From Hyparrhenia diplandra (Eukaryota; Streptophyta; Magnoliopsida; Poales; Poaceae), in NCBI GenBank assembly GCA_015847255.1, contig JADLZK010010890.1, positions 124,001-188,000 of the forward strand: 64,000 nt of DNA. The letters run 5' to 3'. This document shows, piece after piece, positions 25,731 through 36,408 of the stretch. How positions within the stretch are numbered: the stretch's first letter is position 1; the number at the start of each line of letters is the position of its first letter. The position numbers and the translations under genes were made by a program. Below the pieces are notes generated by a model that was not told where the DNA came from, did not search any database, and saw only the letters and a program-made list of their open reading frames with translations.

Positions 25731-25885
25731 TTACAATTGACTATAAGTCTATACTAGCATCGAGCCCTGTAATAGATTTTTTTTTACTAGCATTCTTTTT
25801 AAGGGCAAAACTGTATATACTAGCATTTTTTTTTTTAAGGGCAAAACTGTATATACTAGCATTCTTTTTACAATGAATTGAATGT
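25730..25885. repeat. Tandem repeat with GGGCAAAACTGTAT core
   Basis: A unit containing GGGCAAAACTGTATATACTA followed by GCATTCTTTTT occurs about three times between 25,710 and 25,875 with small length differences in the T runs. Confidence 0.6.
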
Positions 25886-27395
25886 AGTTTAGTTAGGGTT
25901 CCCTGTAATTTTTTTTTTTTTTTTTTTGAGAATCCATTTAGCCGAATTAAATTCCTGACTTACCACAGGTGCTCAACGACTAAAAAAACCATTAGCACTG
26001 AGGTATTATCCATCTACCGTAACATATTACTGTTCCTAGATGTATAATGATCCTGTTGACAAGATCTGATTAAAGAACAAATAGGCTTTTAGAGTAGCCT
26101 GGTCCCCGGGAAATCGCTGTAGGTTTAGTGTTTAATACAGAGCTTGTACCGTCGGTGGCTAGTTTAACTTGCATACTTGTCTGATATGCTACTTTGAAAC
26201 CCTGCTAGCTCTCTGACACTTTACATATATAAAAAGAGTAGATTGAGCTAAATGAGGAGCAGTCCTCAGTAGATCCATTTGACTCAGGTGTGTTTCTTTG
26301 CCTCATCCACTGGTCCAGTATTAATGGCTCTTGAAACTGAAGGAGGGCCAGTAAAAGATGAATCAAGTCTAGCAAACATCAAGACCTCTTATAAACATAG
26401 GATTCCATGTTTACAATTCAAAGGCTCTGAAGATTTGGTCCTATGCAGTATGCACCACATCTGGCTCTTTGGGCAAAAGGCTATGTGAATCAATCAATCA
26501 TTACTAAAATACTAGTATATATGTTAGAAATCAGTAGGTTGGTGCACTCATAACTTTTTTTTTTTTTTTTCAGAGAGAATGTTTTTTTCAGAGGAAATAA
26601 TTGATGGAATGAATCATGAACGTTGGGTAAGTCCCATATTGCGCAGGGAAATAAAAAGAGTGCTGCAAAAAGGGGAGAAATTTCATTACAGTTTCACCTT
26701 TCATGAACAAAGTAAATTCCTGCTTTTGATAAGGGTGAAAGGCTAACAGCAGCAGTGAGTGAAAGAGATGAGTCTGTCTGTGAAGCCCATACGGTGAACT
26801 TTTAGTTTACTCCTCGCTGCACATGGCACCCTCTCTCTCACTACTACTCCTCCTCCTAAGCTCGATCGGAGCCCCAAAACCCCTGCCATACATGTCGTCA
26901 TGCCATAGGCAAACCGCAATGGACCACAGCTTAAATATTCCTGTCATGCTCATATGCAGACTTAACAAACTCTGACCATGATGCAAAGACAGCAGTTACC
27001 TTCATAACCTAGTGCTGTGAAAGGACGACATGGCTGGTGGACTCACACAGTCACACTGGTAACAACAGTTCACCAAAAAGTTTCAGTTTTTCTATGCATT
27101 CACTGCTGCTGCAGTTTATATCTTTGCACTCAACCATCCATCCATCCGTGCCAGTCAAATAAAATAGTGCTGCAGATGCATGCTTACACGGTGAGCCCTA
27201 CTCTCCTCTTTGTGGCAATTCAAAAAATCCATTTGATAGGGGGAAACAGAAACAGAAACACACAGAGAGCCCCCTTTGGTTGCTTTCTCTTTCATTCATG
27301 CCTGCCTCATCATGGCTTCCTTCCCCTTTAGCATTTGCATCATTTGTGCCACTAAATTAAAGCTCCTGCTGCCGCGGTGAGGGATTGATTTCTTG
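25886..27395. other. 5' flank of the 27.4 kb gene
   Basis: There is no exon recognised. A CT-rich tract (CTCTCTCTCACTACTACTCC near 26,833) and several TTTT/poly-A runs occur. The transcription start of the downstream plus-strand gene is not resolved. Confidence 0.35.
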
Positions 27396-28061
27396 ATGCC
27401 TCCCAGCTCCCAAATAGCCATACAACTCACACTCATACTCATTTCATGTAGCCTTTACAGTATGTATCCTTCTTCTTCCTCCTCTTCTTCCTTCTCGGAA
27501 TCGTCGTCGCACGCATTGCTGGTGCTTGTCATCTCCACCTGCCTCTCCTTACTCTTCACCAACCTCAGAAAGCTACTCAGAGACAACAACAACACCCACA
27601 AGCAGGCTAATAAGGCTCCGCCGCCGGCTTCCATGGAGGAGGCTGTGACTCTGCATCATCAGGAGAAGAGCATTGTGCCACAAGATGAGGTGCCGGAGGA
27701 TTTGGTAGGCGGAAGCCTATCAGATCCTTCAGAGTGCACGACCTACGACGACGAAGACGGCGGCACCGAGGAAGACTCACTATCAGATGAAGCTGACAAC
27801 GACGACGACGACGACGACGATAGCCTCATTGAGATCTCCCTTGTTGATGGGCACTATGTGGGTGCAGCAGAGCAAGCTGAACAGCGACGCGCATACAGCT
27901 ACAAGAAGGACCTCCTCGCGGAGTTCCTGCCGGATTTGCTCCTGGACAGGAGAGATTTCTTCGACATCTTGTCGGAGATCAGCGAGGAGGACAGCCTGAT
28001 CGAGATTGACATCGCAAGAGGCTCCATCAAGTGCTCTGCCAACTTGGATATCAAGGCATGA
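27396..28061 (+). CDS. Acidic membrane-anchored plant protein, unknown function
   Basis: Single-exon gene of 221 codons starting at the ATG at 27,396 (MPPSSQIAIQLTLILISCSL). The first 60 residues hold two hydrophobic stretches (about 8-22 and 39-57) separated by a serine run, followed by basic LRKLLRDNNN, so the N-terminus is probably membrane-inserted. The middle is strongly acidic (DEDGGTEEDSLSDEADNDDD). The C-terminus has repeated DSLIEI motifs, once after the Asp run and once at the end (EEDSLIEIDIARGSIKC), with LLAEFLPDLLLDRRDFFDIL between. The arrangement resembles small plant membrane proteins of unknown function. The serine and aspartate runs are TCC/TCT and GAC microsatellites, so their length may vary. 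The coding bias and lack of stops support a real gene; no function is proposed. Confidence 0.75.
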   Translation: MPPSSQIAIQLTLILISCSLYSMYPSSSSSSSFSESSSHALLVLVISTCLSLLFTNLRKLLRDNNNTHKQANKAPPPASMEEAVTLHHQEKSIVPQDEVPEDLVGGSLSDPSECTTYDDEDGGTEEDSLSDEADNDDDDDDDSLIEISLVDGHYVGAAEQAEQRRAYSYKKDLLAEFLPDLLLDRRDFFDILSEISEEDSLIEIDIARGSIKCSANLDIKA

Positions 28062-29790
28062 AGTTATTTACACAAGGTTGGTTTGGAGAAACTGAAACCT
28101 GCCTGACGCTGCATTTGATTTGATCAGGGAAACTAAGGCAGCAGCAGCTTCTTGTACCTGTATGTCATCCATGATCCATGTAATGGTGTAAGGTGTTCTC
28201 TTTCACAAGAGCTTATGTTTTTCTTTGTTGTGGATGAAGGAAGCCTTGTTTCTTTGTACTCTGTTTCGTAAAATATATTACACAAATAACGTGATTGCAC
28301 ATATTTTTTGGTTAAAATTAAATGAAATGTATTTGTGCATTCCCTTTTTATTTCTTCCATTCACATATTCAGTATATATGGTAATTATTATGTTTTTTTT
28401 TTGCGAAATGGTAATTATTATGTTAGCAGTGCTCATCTGTGTGATCTGAGTGTAGTTAGTGGGATAGGTAATTATGTCTTGTGAAAAGATTAAAAATACT
28501 TTTGTGACTGCAGATTGACACAAAACATTCAGCTTAGCGCGCCAAAAAAAAAAAAAAAAATCTTAAACTGCTTGGTTTGGTGTAGAGATAGGGTCAACTT
28601 TTGTCCTTCCGAATCAAAAGTTCATTTTTATTCCGTATGTAGGGTAGTGGCATATATGGCTCAAAACTAATTATCTATTAGCTTGTGCGGCAGAGTCCTC
28701 TTTAGAAGTTTGGTTCTTTGAATCCAAAAGAGGTTGTTTGAAGATAAAGAGAGGTTGAGATCTTTATGATCCGCTACCATTAGCTTCAGCGCTCAAGTAC
28801 CAGTGTCCTAAACTAACTAGTACTACCACTGCTGAATCAATGTTTGGTGGTTAACAGGTACTGTATGATTAAATGAACACTTTATTATTATTGAGAGATG
28901 CCTAGTTAGCTGGATTTTAAATCATTCTTGTTAAATCGTTATTTGGAGGGAGTTATGCACTGTACTGTATGACTTAACTTCCCTTGCCATGGGAATTCGT
29001 GGGACAGAGAAGGGATTTCAGAACTCAACTCTGACCATTCTGAAGTCTCTAAACATGAATGCAAGTGGGCCGGCCTTTAGGCCGCGTGCAGGTCACAGCA
29101 TCAATCTAGCTGATTCTGCATGAGCCAAATAGCAACTTGCGTACTTGGTATAGTTTCTACTGCCGGGCATTGGATGGATGTGTGTCGGTCACATCTGATA
29201 TGATGCAAAAACATACCTTGTATTTCCATCAAATAAATGCTCCTTGCTCTAAAAGTGTGATATCTCTCATCGCTGACAATCCAAATGGCTCTCTCCCTCC
29301 GCAGCCCATCCACCCCCGGCACTCCCCAAGCTGTTTTTTTTTCTTTGATGACTGCTGTCCGCCCGAATTATAAGACCAAAGTACAAGTAATAAATTCCAG
29401 ACTCACCTAGTTTTCATAATCACCTCATCGACAAGCTGAATCACCATATTTCAGCGAACAGGTTGAGATGATGCTTATTTGTCCTGAATTCCTGATTAGT
29501 TCTTCACACGCACCTCAGATGGTACCACATGTTGCATATTGTCCCAAGGCGCTTCAAGGGATATCTATATCTCTTGTAAAGATCGATAAACCTCACTAGC
29601 CTAATTTTCTAGTACTACGTACTTGCACCACATCATCCACCGGGCCCACTATTGTCCCAATACCGTTTTATGAAGGCGAAAATGGAACCAGTAGCGGAAG
29701 ACATGACGTCGCAAGCCTACTAACCTGAAGCCCAGGTGTTGTCATCAGAGGATATGGAAGATGTCCCTTGATTTCAGGGGTGAAACTGTA
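28062..29790. other. Intergenic, no gene seen
   Basis: This holds the 3' UTR of the upstream gene, a poly(A) tract at 28,543-28,560 and AT-rich sequence. No coding signature was found. Confidence 0.4.
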
Positions 29791-29799
29791 GTTGGTTGT

Positions 29800-30027
29800 G
29801 AAACTATGCGTGCCATCGTGCCGCGTTGTGCGTGCCTTCGAGCCGCCTTACCATGTTATGATGATTTTGTTGGTCTTTCTGTTAGAGTTATGTTTAGATG
29901 AACACTAGAGGAGGTGTGCGGCACTTATGAGTGCTTTGATCCTTGTAAAACTGGTGACCCCGGTGCTAGGCACGGGCGTTCGTTAAGCTTTCAATAAAAC
30001 CGGCTGGATGCCCTTGGTCTAAAAAAA
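29800..30027 (+). mobile_element. LINE 3' end fragment with short poly(A)
   Basis: Sequence similar to the 3' UTR of the minus-strand LINE at 39.3-41.5 kb: shared segments include CGTGCCTTCGAGCCGC, CGTTCGTTAAGCTTTCAATA and a terminal CTTGGTCT followed by A7. Only the last 230 bp or so remain, a typical 5'-truncated LINE insertion. Confidence 0.75.
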
Positions 30028-30179
30028 CAGCTTTGACTTGTGATACAAGAAGGAGTCCCAACTAGGCTTCCAAAGATGGGCCACACAGGGCTTTAATGAA
30101 CACAGGCCTAGTGACCTTGGAACTCGGCTTCCTGGCCTGCTTCCCAGCCTCTGGCTTGTCCTCGGCATCACCATGATTT

Positions 30180-33100
30180 GGCGGCGGAGTTGATGACGAA
30201 GGCCCGCCATTGGTATTGGAAGTGTTTCGGTGACACCCCCGAGAACCGGCTTGTCCCCAAGCTGGAGCACAGGGAAACTGCTAGCGTAGAGGAGCTTCAT
30301 CTTCGAGGGTGGCTAGACACACCGGCATATCGGACAGTAACACAAAGACTTGAGGCACAACACAGTCTCTGTCACGACGTAGACGTCGGTCGAGAAGCAC
30401 TTTAGGAACCTGCAACTCATGATCAACAACAGGCAACTCATTGATGGTTATGTCAGTTGGCACCGCCTTCTTTGGCATGGAGACATGGAAAACTGGATGA
30501 ATTTGACATCCTGGTAGCAGTTTCAAACGATAAGCTGCAACACCAATTTTTCTATGATTTCAAATGGCCAAAAGAATTTGAATGCCAACTTGTTAGAAGA
30601 CCTAGGCGCCAAAGAAGTCCGAACATAGGGTTAAGCTTTGAGGTAAACAAAATCACCCACTTGAAATTCTTTGTCAGTCATATGTTTGTCAGACTGAGCT
30701 TTCATCTTGGCTTGAGCTCTGACTAAATGTTGCCTGACAACCTGTTGAATGAGTTCTTTGTCTTTAAGCCATTTCTGGAGATCTTTAGATTGAACAACTT
30801 GATTGATGTCTATACCAAAGTGACGAGGCTCATGGCCATAGATCACAAAGAAGGGGTTGTCACCCAAGGAAGAATGGTAGGATGTATTATACCAAAACTC
30901 AGCTACAGCGAGCCATTGGGATCACTTGGTCGGGCAGGCATGAACAAAGCACCTTAAGTAGGTTTCCAGGCACTGGTTCACCCTCTCTGTTTGACAATCG
31001 GTTGAGGATGGTATGTAGTACTCATTTTGAGGTCAATCTTCAACGGTCCGAATAGTTTTTCGCCAAACATTACTCTCGAAACACCCTATCTCGATCGGAG
31101 ACCATCAATTACGGAAGGCCATGCAGCTTGAAAACATTGTTTAGAAATACTACAACTACATGCATTGTAGTGTAGGGATGAGATAAAGGCAAGAAATGTG
31201 CATACTTGGAATATTTATCCACTACAACCAGAATAGAGTTATAAGTTGCTGATATGGGCAGACCTTCAATGAAGTCCAGTGTTACCATCTACCATGGACC
31301 TTCAGGTATAGGTAAAGGTGCAAGAAGGCTAGGGTATGCCACTCTTTCAGTTTTTTCTTGCTGACAAACAACACATTGTTCTATCCATTTCTGAACAGAC
31401 TGTTTCAATTGAGGCTAGGCAAAATTTGTTTGACCTTTTTATAAGTAGCTTCAATTCCTGAGTGACCGCCAAAAGGACTGCTATGCAAAGAAGCTAGAAG
31501 CTTCTGTTGGAGATGAGAGTTATTACCAACCCACAACCTCCCTTTGTATCTGATCAAACCCTCTTGTAAGGAGTAATGACCATTAGGAGAAGATAGGGAC
31601 AACTCAGTCATGAGCTGTTTGCTAGCAGGGTCTTGACAATATGCTTCTTGAACTTTTTGCAGCTAGAGAGGCTTTACAGCAGATATGTCAGCAATGACAT
31701 AAGTTGGAGACCCTTGGACTCTGGACAAGGCATCTGCCACTCTATTGTCCACTCCTTTCTTATACACAATCTTATAGGTCATTCCCATTAACTTGGTAAG
31801 TGCTTTGTGTTGCCATGGTGTAGATAGGTTTTGATCACCCATATGTGTCAGGCTCTGCTGGTCGGTGAGAATGACAAAAGGAGAAATTTGCAAGTAATGT
31901 CTCTAATGATCTACGCCATAAGCATTACCAAACATTTTTTTCATATGTAGATAAACCTTGAGCCTTTGTCCCTAAAGCTTTCTTGACATAAGAAATTGGG
32001 TGCCCTTGTTGTTGCAACACGGCTCCAATACCACCAGCAGATGCATCGGTTTCTATGATGAAGGGAATATCAAAGTTTGGCATAGCTAAGACAGGAGCAG
32101 AAACTAAGGCCTTTTTCAGGGCTTGAAATGAACTTTCAGTTTCAGATGTCCACACAAAAATGGTACCTTTCTTGATAGAATTTGTCAAAGGTTTCTTGAT
32201 CATACCAAACGTGGGACAAATCTTCTATAGTATCCAACCATTCCCAAGAAACTTCTCATCTCTTTCACATTGGTTGGTTGAGGCCAATCTCTAACAATAG
32301 CAATTTTGGTAAGATCAATAGATACACCCTCACCGATAATGTGACCCAATAGCTCAACTGTCTATGGAAAAATGAACATTTAGAGAGTTTAACATGGAAA
32401 CTATGTTGTTGCAGCAATTGGAGAACCGACTTAATATGCTGAACATGCTCATCGCATGACTTGCTGTAGATTAGAATGTCATAAATAAAGACAAGCACAC
32501 ATTTACTTAGTAATGGTTTTAAAACAACATTCATGACATTCTAGAATGTTGGAGGGTCACTAGTAACCCCATGAGGCATGACTCTATATTCATAGTGCCC
32601 ATTGTGAGTTATAAATGTTGTTTTGAATTCTTCTCCAGGTGCCATTCTGAACTCATGAAATCCAGAACATAGATCAAGAGAAGTAAACCAAGTTGAGCCA
32701 TGCAATTCCTGCAATAATTCCTCTACAACAGGAAGGGGATATTTGTTTTTAACAGTCAATGCATTCAATCTTCTATAATCTATGCACAATCTCCAGTGAC
32801 CAGTCTTCTTCCTGACTAGAAGCATAGGTGAAGAGTAGGGGTTGGTGCTCTCTTGTATCCATCCTTTGTTCAGCATATCTTGGATCTAGTTTTCTATTTC
32901 AGTCTTTTGGGTAGGATTGTATCTATAAGGCCTGAGACAGAAGGGCTGGGCACCTTCTATGAGAGGTATTTTATGATCTCCCAATCTGGTTGGTGGCAAA
33001 GCTATTGGTGGTTGGAAAACTTCGAGAGAAATCCTCCAAGAGTTTGTTGCAACTCAGCGGGTAAAGGATCAGCCACAGGAGCGAGGACTAGGGTTCCACG

Positions 33101-33280
33101 GTGATAACTCCACCATGTAAAGAAATGGAATCAGTCTTGTCCAAAGCATTTGGTTGTAAAGAAGATATAGGGGGCCAACTGAAACCCCAGGTTCTACACC
33201 TTCCAGAGTAACCCTTGAGCCCTGATATTCAAACTAAAACCATCTCTTGGCCCAATCAACATTCATAGGGCTATCTTCAC
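30180..33280 (-). mobile_element. Ty3/gypsy retrotransposon pol remnant
   Basis: Minus-strand pol in the order reverse transcriptase, RNase H, integrase, C-terminal tail. RT (32,876-32,265) shows WRLCIDYRRLNALTVKNKYP and LDLCSGFHEFRM. The catalytic motif reads FIYDILIYS where FxDD is expected, so one catalytic aspartate is lost. RNase H follows (FIIETDASAGGIGAVLQQ; VADALSR near 31,720). The integrase zinc-binding region (31,611-31,405) has HYSLQEGLIRYKGRL and HSSPFGGHSGIEATYKKV. The core is interrupted by stops, then YGHEPRHFGID and LPGCQIHPVFHVS near the C-terminus. Many frameshifts and stops are present. No flanking LTR pair was recognised, so the copy is truncated. The RT-RNase H-integrase order is diagnostic of Ty3/gypsy rather than Ty1/copia. 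Confidence 0.92.
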
Positions 33281-33955
33281 CGTCGACCTCGCCGTGCCAC
33301 CCTTTGCTTCGCTAGACTTCACTTGCGATGCCCCTCCTCAACTGTCGCTGCCCCTGAGATGGCCGCCACCGAATCTTCGTCTTCCACTCCTACCGATGGT
33401 CTGTACCCCATCTCCCTCTCACTCCCTCAATGTCTATAGATCGTTCTCTCTAGGATCAGCACTTGTTTATCTTGAATAGAAATGTTTACCCATTAGGTCT
33501 CCCTAATATTTCTTATTGTTGCTATACTGCACCCCGGAACACACAATCACTGCCGAAGCATCACTGCCAGTTATCCTGGAGAGCCAACACTGGTTGCTTA
33601 TCATTATTGCCCGGGTCCTAAGCTATAGGATCTACTAAATTCTTAGGAAGCTATTCAACTAGAAGTGAGGTTTAAATCTCCGGCTAAGAAATTTAGCTCT
33701 CTGTGTCTCAAAATAGGCTATAGCCAGCTATATTGGGCTATAGCTATAGCTAAGAGCTAACTTGTTCATTGAAAAGTTGTAGAGGCTACGACCGGAGATT
33801 GAAAACCTTTGATGACCGGAGATTTAAAACATTTGATGACACCTATCATCACTATTGGGTGAAACCACAACTCAACAATGATATTGCCGGTTTAAGCTAT
33901 ATATAAGAAACTAGCGATAGGTACGATATCATTGCTGGCTCATGCTGAGACACAG
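33281..33955. other. Unassigned spacer
   Basis: Between the gypsy remnant and the next retro-sequence. No feature recognised, apart from GGCTATAGC-type short repeats near 33,710-33,750. Confidence 0.3.
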
Positions 33956-34849
33956 TTTTTTTTCTAGAACACAACTTCACGTGTATTTTATTTAGAAGGA
34001 GCAATATAAAAAAACAACAAGCGTTATCCGAGCGAGTTGCCGGGATAGTAGAGTTCACCAACCCCTCCTCCCTGAAGCTAAAGTTGATTACATACAGAAA
34101 ACACTACAAAAAAAAAAGACCGAGGCATCATGCCACATATACCACGTGCGTAGCATGCCTGCGCGCGCTAGGTACAACTCCTTCATAGCCTCGCGTGAAA
34201 CCTGGCATTTGGTGGAGGAAAGAGGTTCCCGAATTTGCGGTGGCACTCATCATTGTATACGTTGTCGGGGGGCGTCCGGCGAGGGAGGATCCGTCGCCGG
34301 CCTCCACTTCCTGAGCAAGACCTTCTTGACCTGAATCTCCAGGTTTGGGTCACGACGGTGAGACGATGCCGCGATGCACACACTCCGTCCGGGCATCAGC
34401 GGTGAGGTATCCCTATGGGAGACACGCCGGATCGGTGAAGCCTCAACCAAGCGGCTCCTGCTGAGGTAGACGAAGGGAACTGATGAAGTCCTGCAAGGTA
34501 ACAACGCCCACATGACTGGTGGCTGGGGCCAGCCTAGGGTCCGTTTGGTCGGTAGAGGGCTGCTGGGGCGACCCGACAAGCAACTGGTCCGCAACGGAAG
34601 GAGTCGGTGTAGTCGGTGCGGCACCAGGTGTGGTCGGTGTAGGCCAACTGCCGCGCACTCCTCATTGGCTAGCTTTAACGCCTCAGCAACTGCGGGGCTG
34701 GGCTGGGCCATACAAGGTGGCGAGAGGATTTGCCAGCACCACAGGAACAGCCGACGCCACAACATCTGCGAGTTGAGCTCGACCAACACTATGAGACAAA
34801 AAGGGTAAAGAAATATAATAGGAGAGGTAAAAGAGCAAATAAATAAAAT
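33956..34849 (-). mobile_element. Poly(A)-tailed retro-sequence of unknown class
   Basis: On the minus strand the sequence ends (at low coordinates) with AATAAAATACACGTGAAG, GTTGTGTTCTAG and a run of A (plus-strand T8 at 33,957-33,964), a retroposed 3' end. The body has degraded open frames (34,250-34,906) with Pro/Leu/Arg-rich translation and no RT motif. It could be the tail of a LINE or another retrotransposed transcript. At its 5' side lies a tRNA-Ala-like sequence on the same strand. Confidence 0.45.
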
Positions 34850-34921
34850 TGAAGATGCGAGGTGAACCACATACACTGAATAATGCATATTTTCACGCTC
34901 TACCAATTGAGCTACATCCTC
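34850..34921 (-). pseudogene. tRNA-Ala-like relic
   Basis: The minus strand starts GAGGATGTAGCTCAATTGGT followed by AGAGCG, which matches the acceptor strand, D-arm and box A of plant tRNA-Ala, and ends GCATCTTCA. TGC lies in the anticodon-loop area. The T-arm is reduced to GGTTCACC and lacks a proper loop, so this is not a functional tRNA. Confidence 0.6.
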
Positions 34922-35502
34922 AACATTTGTTTAATATGCCACATAGTGGATTTTAATTAGTTTACTTGCACCGGCCGTATAATTGCTAATGCAAAAGTGA
35001 CTTGTGCACTGCCAATATCGCGTTCATTACAGCAGTACAAAATCCTTTCTTCCAGTGGTACATAATCCTTTCTTTGATAGTCGCATGTACTAAGAGCATC
35101 GATGAAGCAACTAAACAAATGTACGTTCCAAAAAAAAAACTAACGAAATGTTCTATTTTTAAATCAACTAATAAAATATACTAAGAGCATCTTCAAGAGA
35201 ATAGGTAAATTTAGATATATAATCTGACTCCAAAATAATTTAGACTTTCAAAATAGAAGTGATGACACTATGTACTAACAGCAGTTTGTCTAAAATAGAC
35301 TCTTTATTTATTTTTAAGGTTACCGTAGCAAATATCAAACGGGAGCACGTCAGTGCGATGGAAGTTAATTTTCCACCAATGATGTTTTTTTGTTGCACTG
35401 CCGAAATACACGAACTAAGCCAAACCAAACCTTGTTCCATCCCGTTCCATCCCGATATTACGAAAGAAACTCCCAAAACTCAAAAACAGAGTAATATAAA
35501 AA

Positions 35503-36324
35503 GAGTTAAATGCATTGTAGCACCTTAAACTTGTCATGGTGTGCCATGCGGGTCCATCATCTTGCAAAACGCACATCGGCACCTTAAACTTGTCATGATG
35601 TGCCATCTCGGGTCCATCATCTTGCAAAACACACATCGGCACCTTAAACTTGTCATGGTGTGCCATGCAGGTCAATCATCTTGCAAAACGCACATCCGAG
35701 CAGCCCTCCTCACGGACGGGCGGATTAAGCGCTTATTTGGACGGGTCCTCAAGAAAGCGGCATCTCCACCTGCTATATTACAAGGCACAAGACTCCTCAT
35801 CGGCCAAGCTGCCGCCGGGAAGGCGGATCGCCGCGCAGCCACTCACCAAGGTATCGGTCGCCAAACGCGGAGAGATCCTTGTAATACAACGCATGGGGTT
35901 CATCAAAGGCACGCCGACGGAGGAGGGCAAACAAGCATAGGAGAATCTGTTCGGCGACAACCTTTGCACAAGGAGGCTGCGAGACGGCTGTTCCCGGACG
36001 TCAAGCGGCCACTCCACCCCAGGAAGCACCGTGGAGGACGCGCTTGACTGCGTGCGTACTCTATCCGGAGTGCACGCGACCTTACTTTTTTTATTTCACG
36101 AGTAATCGGCTTAGTCGTTTAAGGTGACGGATGTGTGTTGTGCAAGATGATGGACCCGGATGGCACACCATGACAAGTTTAAGGTGCTAGATGTGCGTTT
36201 TGCAAGATGATGGACCCAGATGGCACACCATGACAAGTTTAAGGTGCGGATATGCGTTTTGCAAGATGATGGACCTAGATGGCACACCATGACAAGTTTA
36301 AGGTGCTACTGATGCATTTAACTC
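35503..36324. mobile_element. TIR element with tandem-repeat termini and perfect 8-bp TSD
   Basis: Each end is an inverted copy of an array of three ~60-bp units (left about 35,520-35,695, right about 36,122-36,305). The unit core is ACCTTAAACTTGTCATGGTG followed by TGCCA and CATCATCTTGCAAAAC. The outermost bases are GAGTTAAATGCA on both ends. The flanks are identical: TATAAAAA at 35,495-35,502 and 36,325-36,332. The interior (about 35,700-36,115) is GC-rich with an open frame on the plus strand but no transposase. The structure recalls foldback or Mutator-like elements whose TIRs grew by tandem duplication. Confidence 0.8.
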
Positions 36325-36333
36325 TATAAAAAA

Positions 36334-36408
36334 TGGAGATGTGAGGAATTGAACCCCAAACCTTTAAGCATGCAATCCTTAATGCTCTACCGGTTGAGCT
36401 ACATCCCC
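36334..36408 (-). tRNA. tRNA-Ala(TGC)-like gene with 9-nt anticodon loop
   Basis: The minus strand begins GGGGATGTAGCTCAACCGGT and ends with TGGGGTTCAATTCCTCA then CATCTCCA. The acceptor stem (GGGGATG/CATCTCC) pairs at all seven positions allowing one G-U; the D stem (GCTC/GAGC) and T stem pair fully. The anticodon stem TTAAG/CTTAA is perfect, but its loop is GATTGCATG (nine bases instead of seven) around TGC. It is followed on the same strand by T6, a Pol III terminator. So it is either an unusual tRNA gene or a near-intact pseudogene. A transposon lies one base past its end. Confidence 0.65.

Noticed and set aside
34250..34906. 218-codon minus-strand frame
   Set aside because: It runs across a tRNA-like relic and a poly(A)-tailed retro-sequence and has no recognisable domain; not called as a gene.
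35520..36305. Regular 60-bp repeats that could suggest a CRISPR-like array
   Set aside because: The units are contiguous with no unique spacers and are mirrored as inverted arrays with an 8-bp target duplication; this is a transposon terminus in a plant genome.
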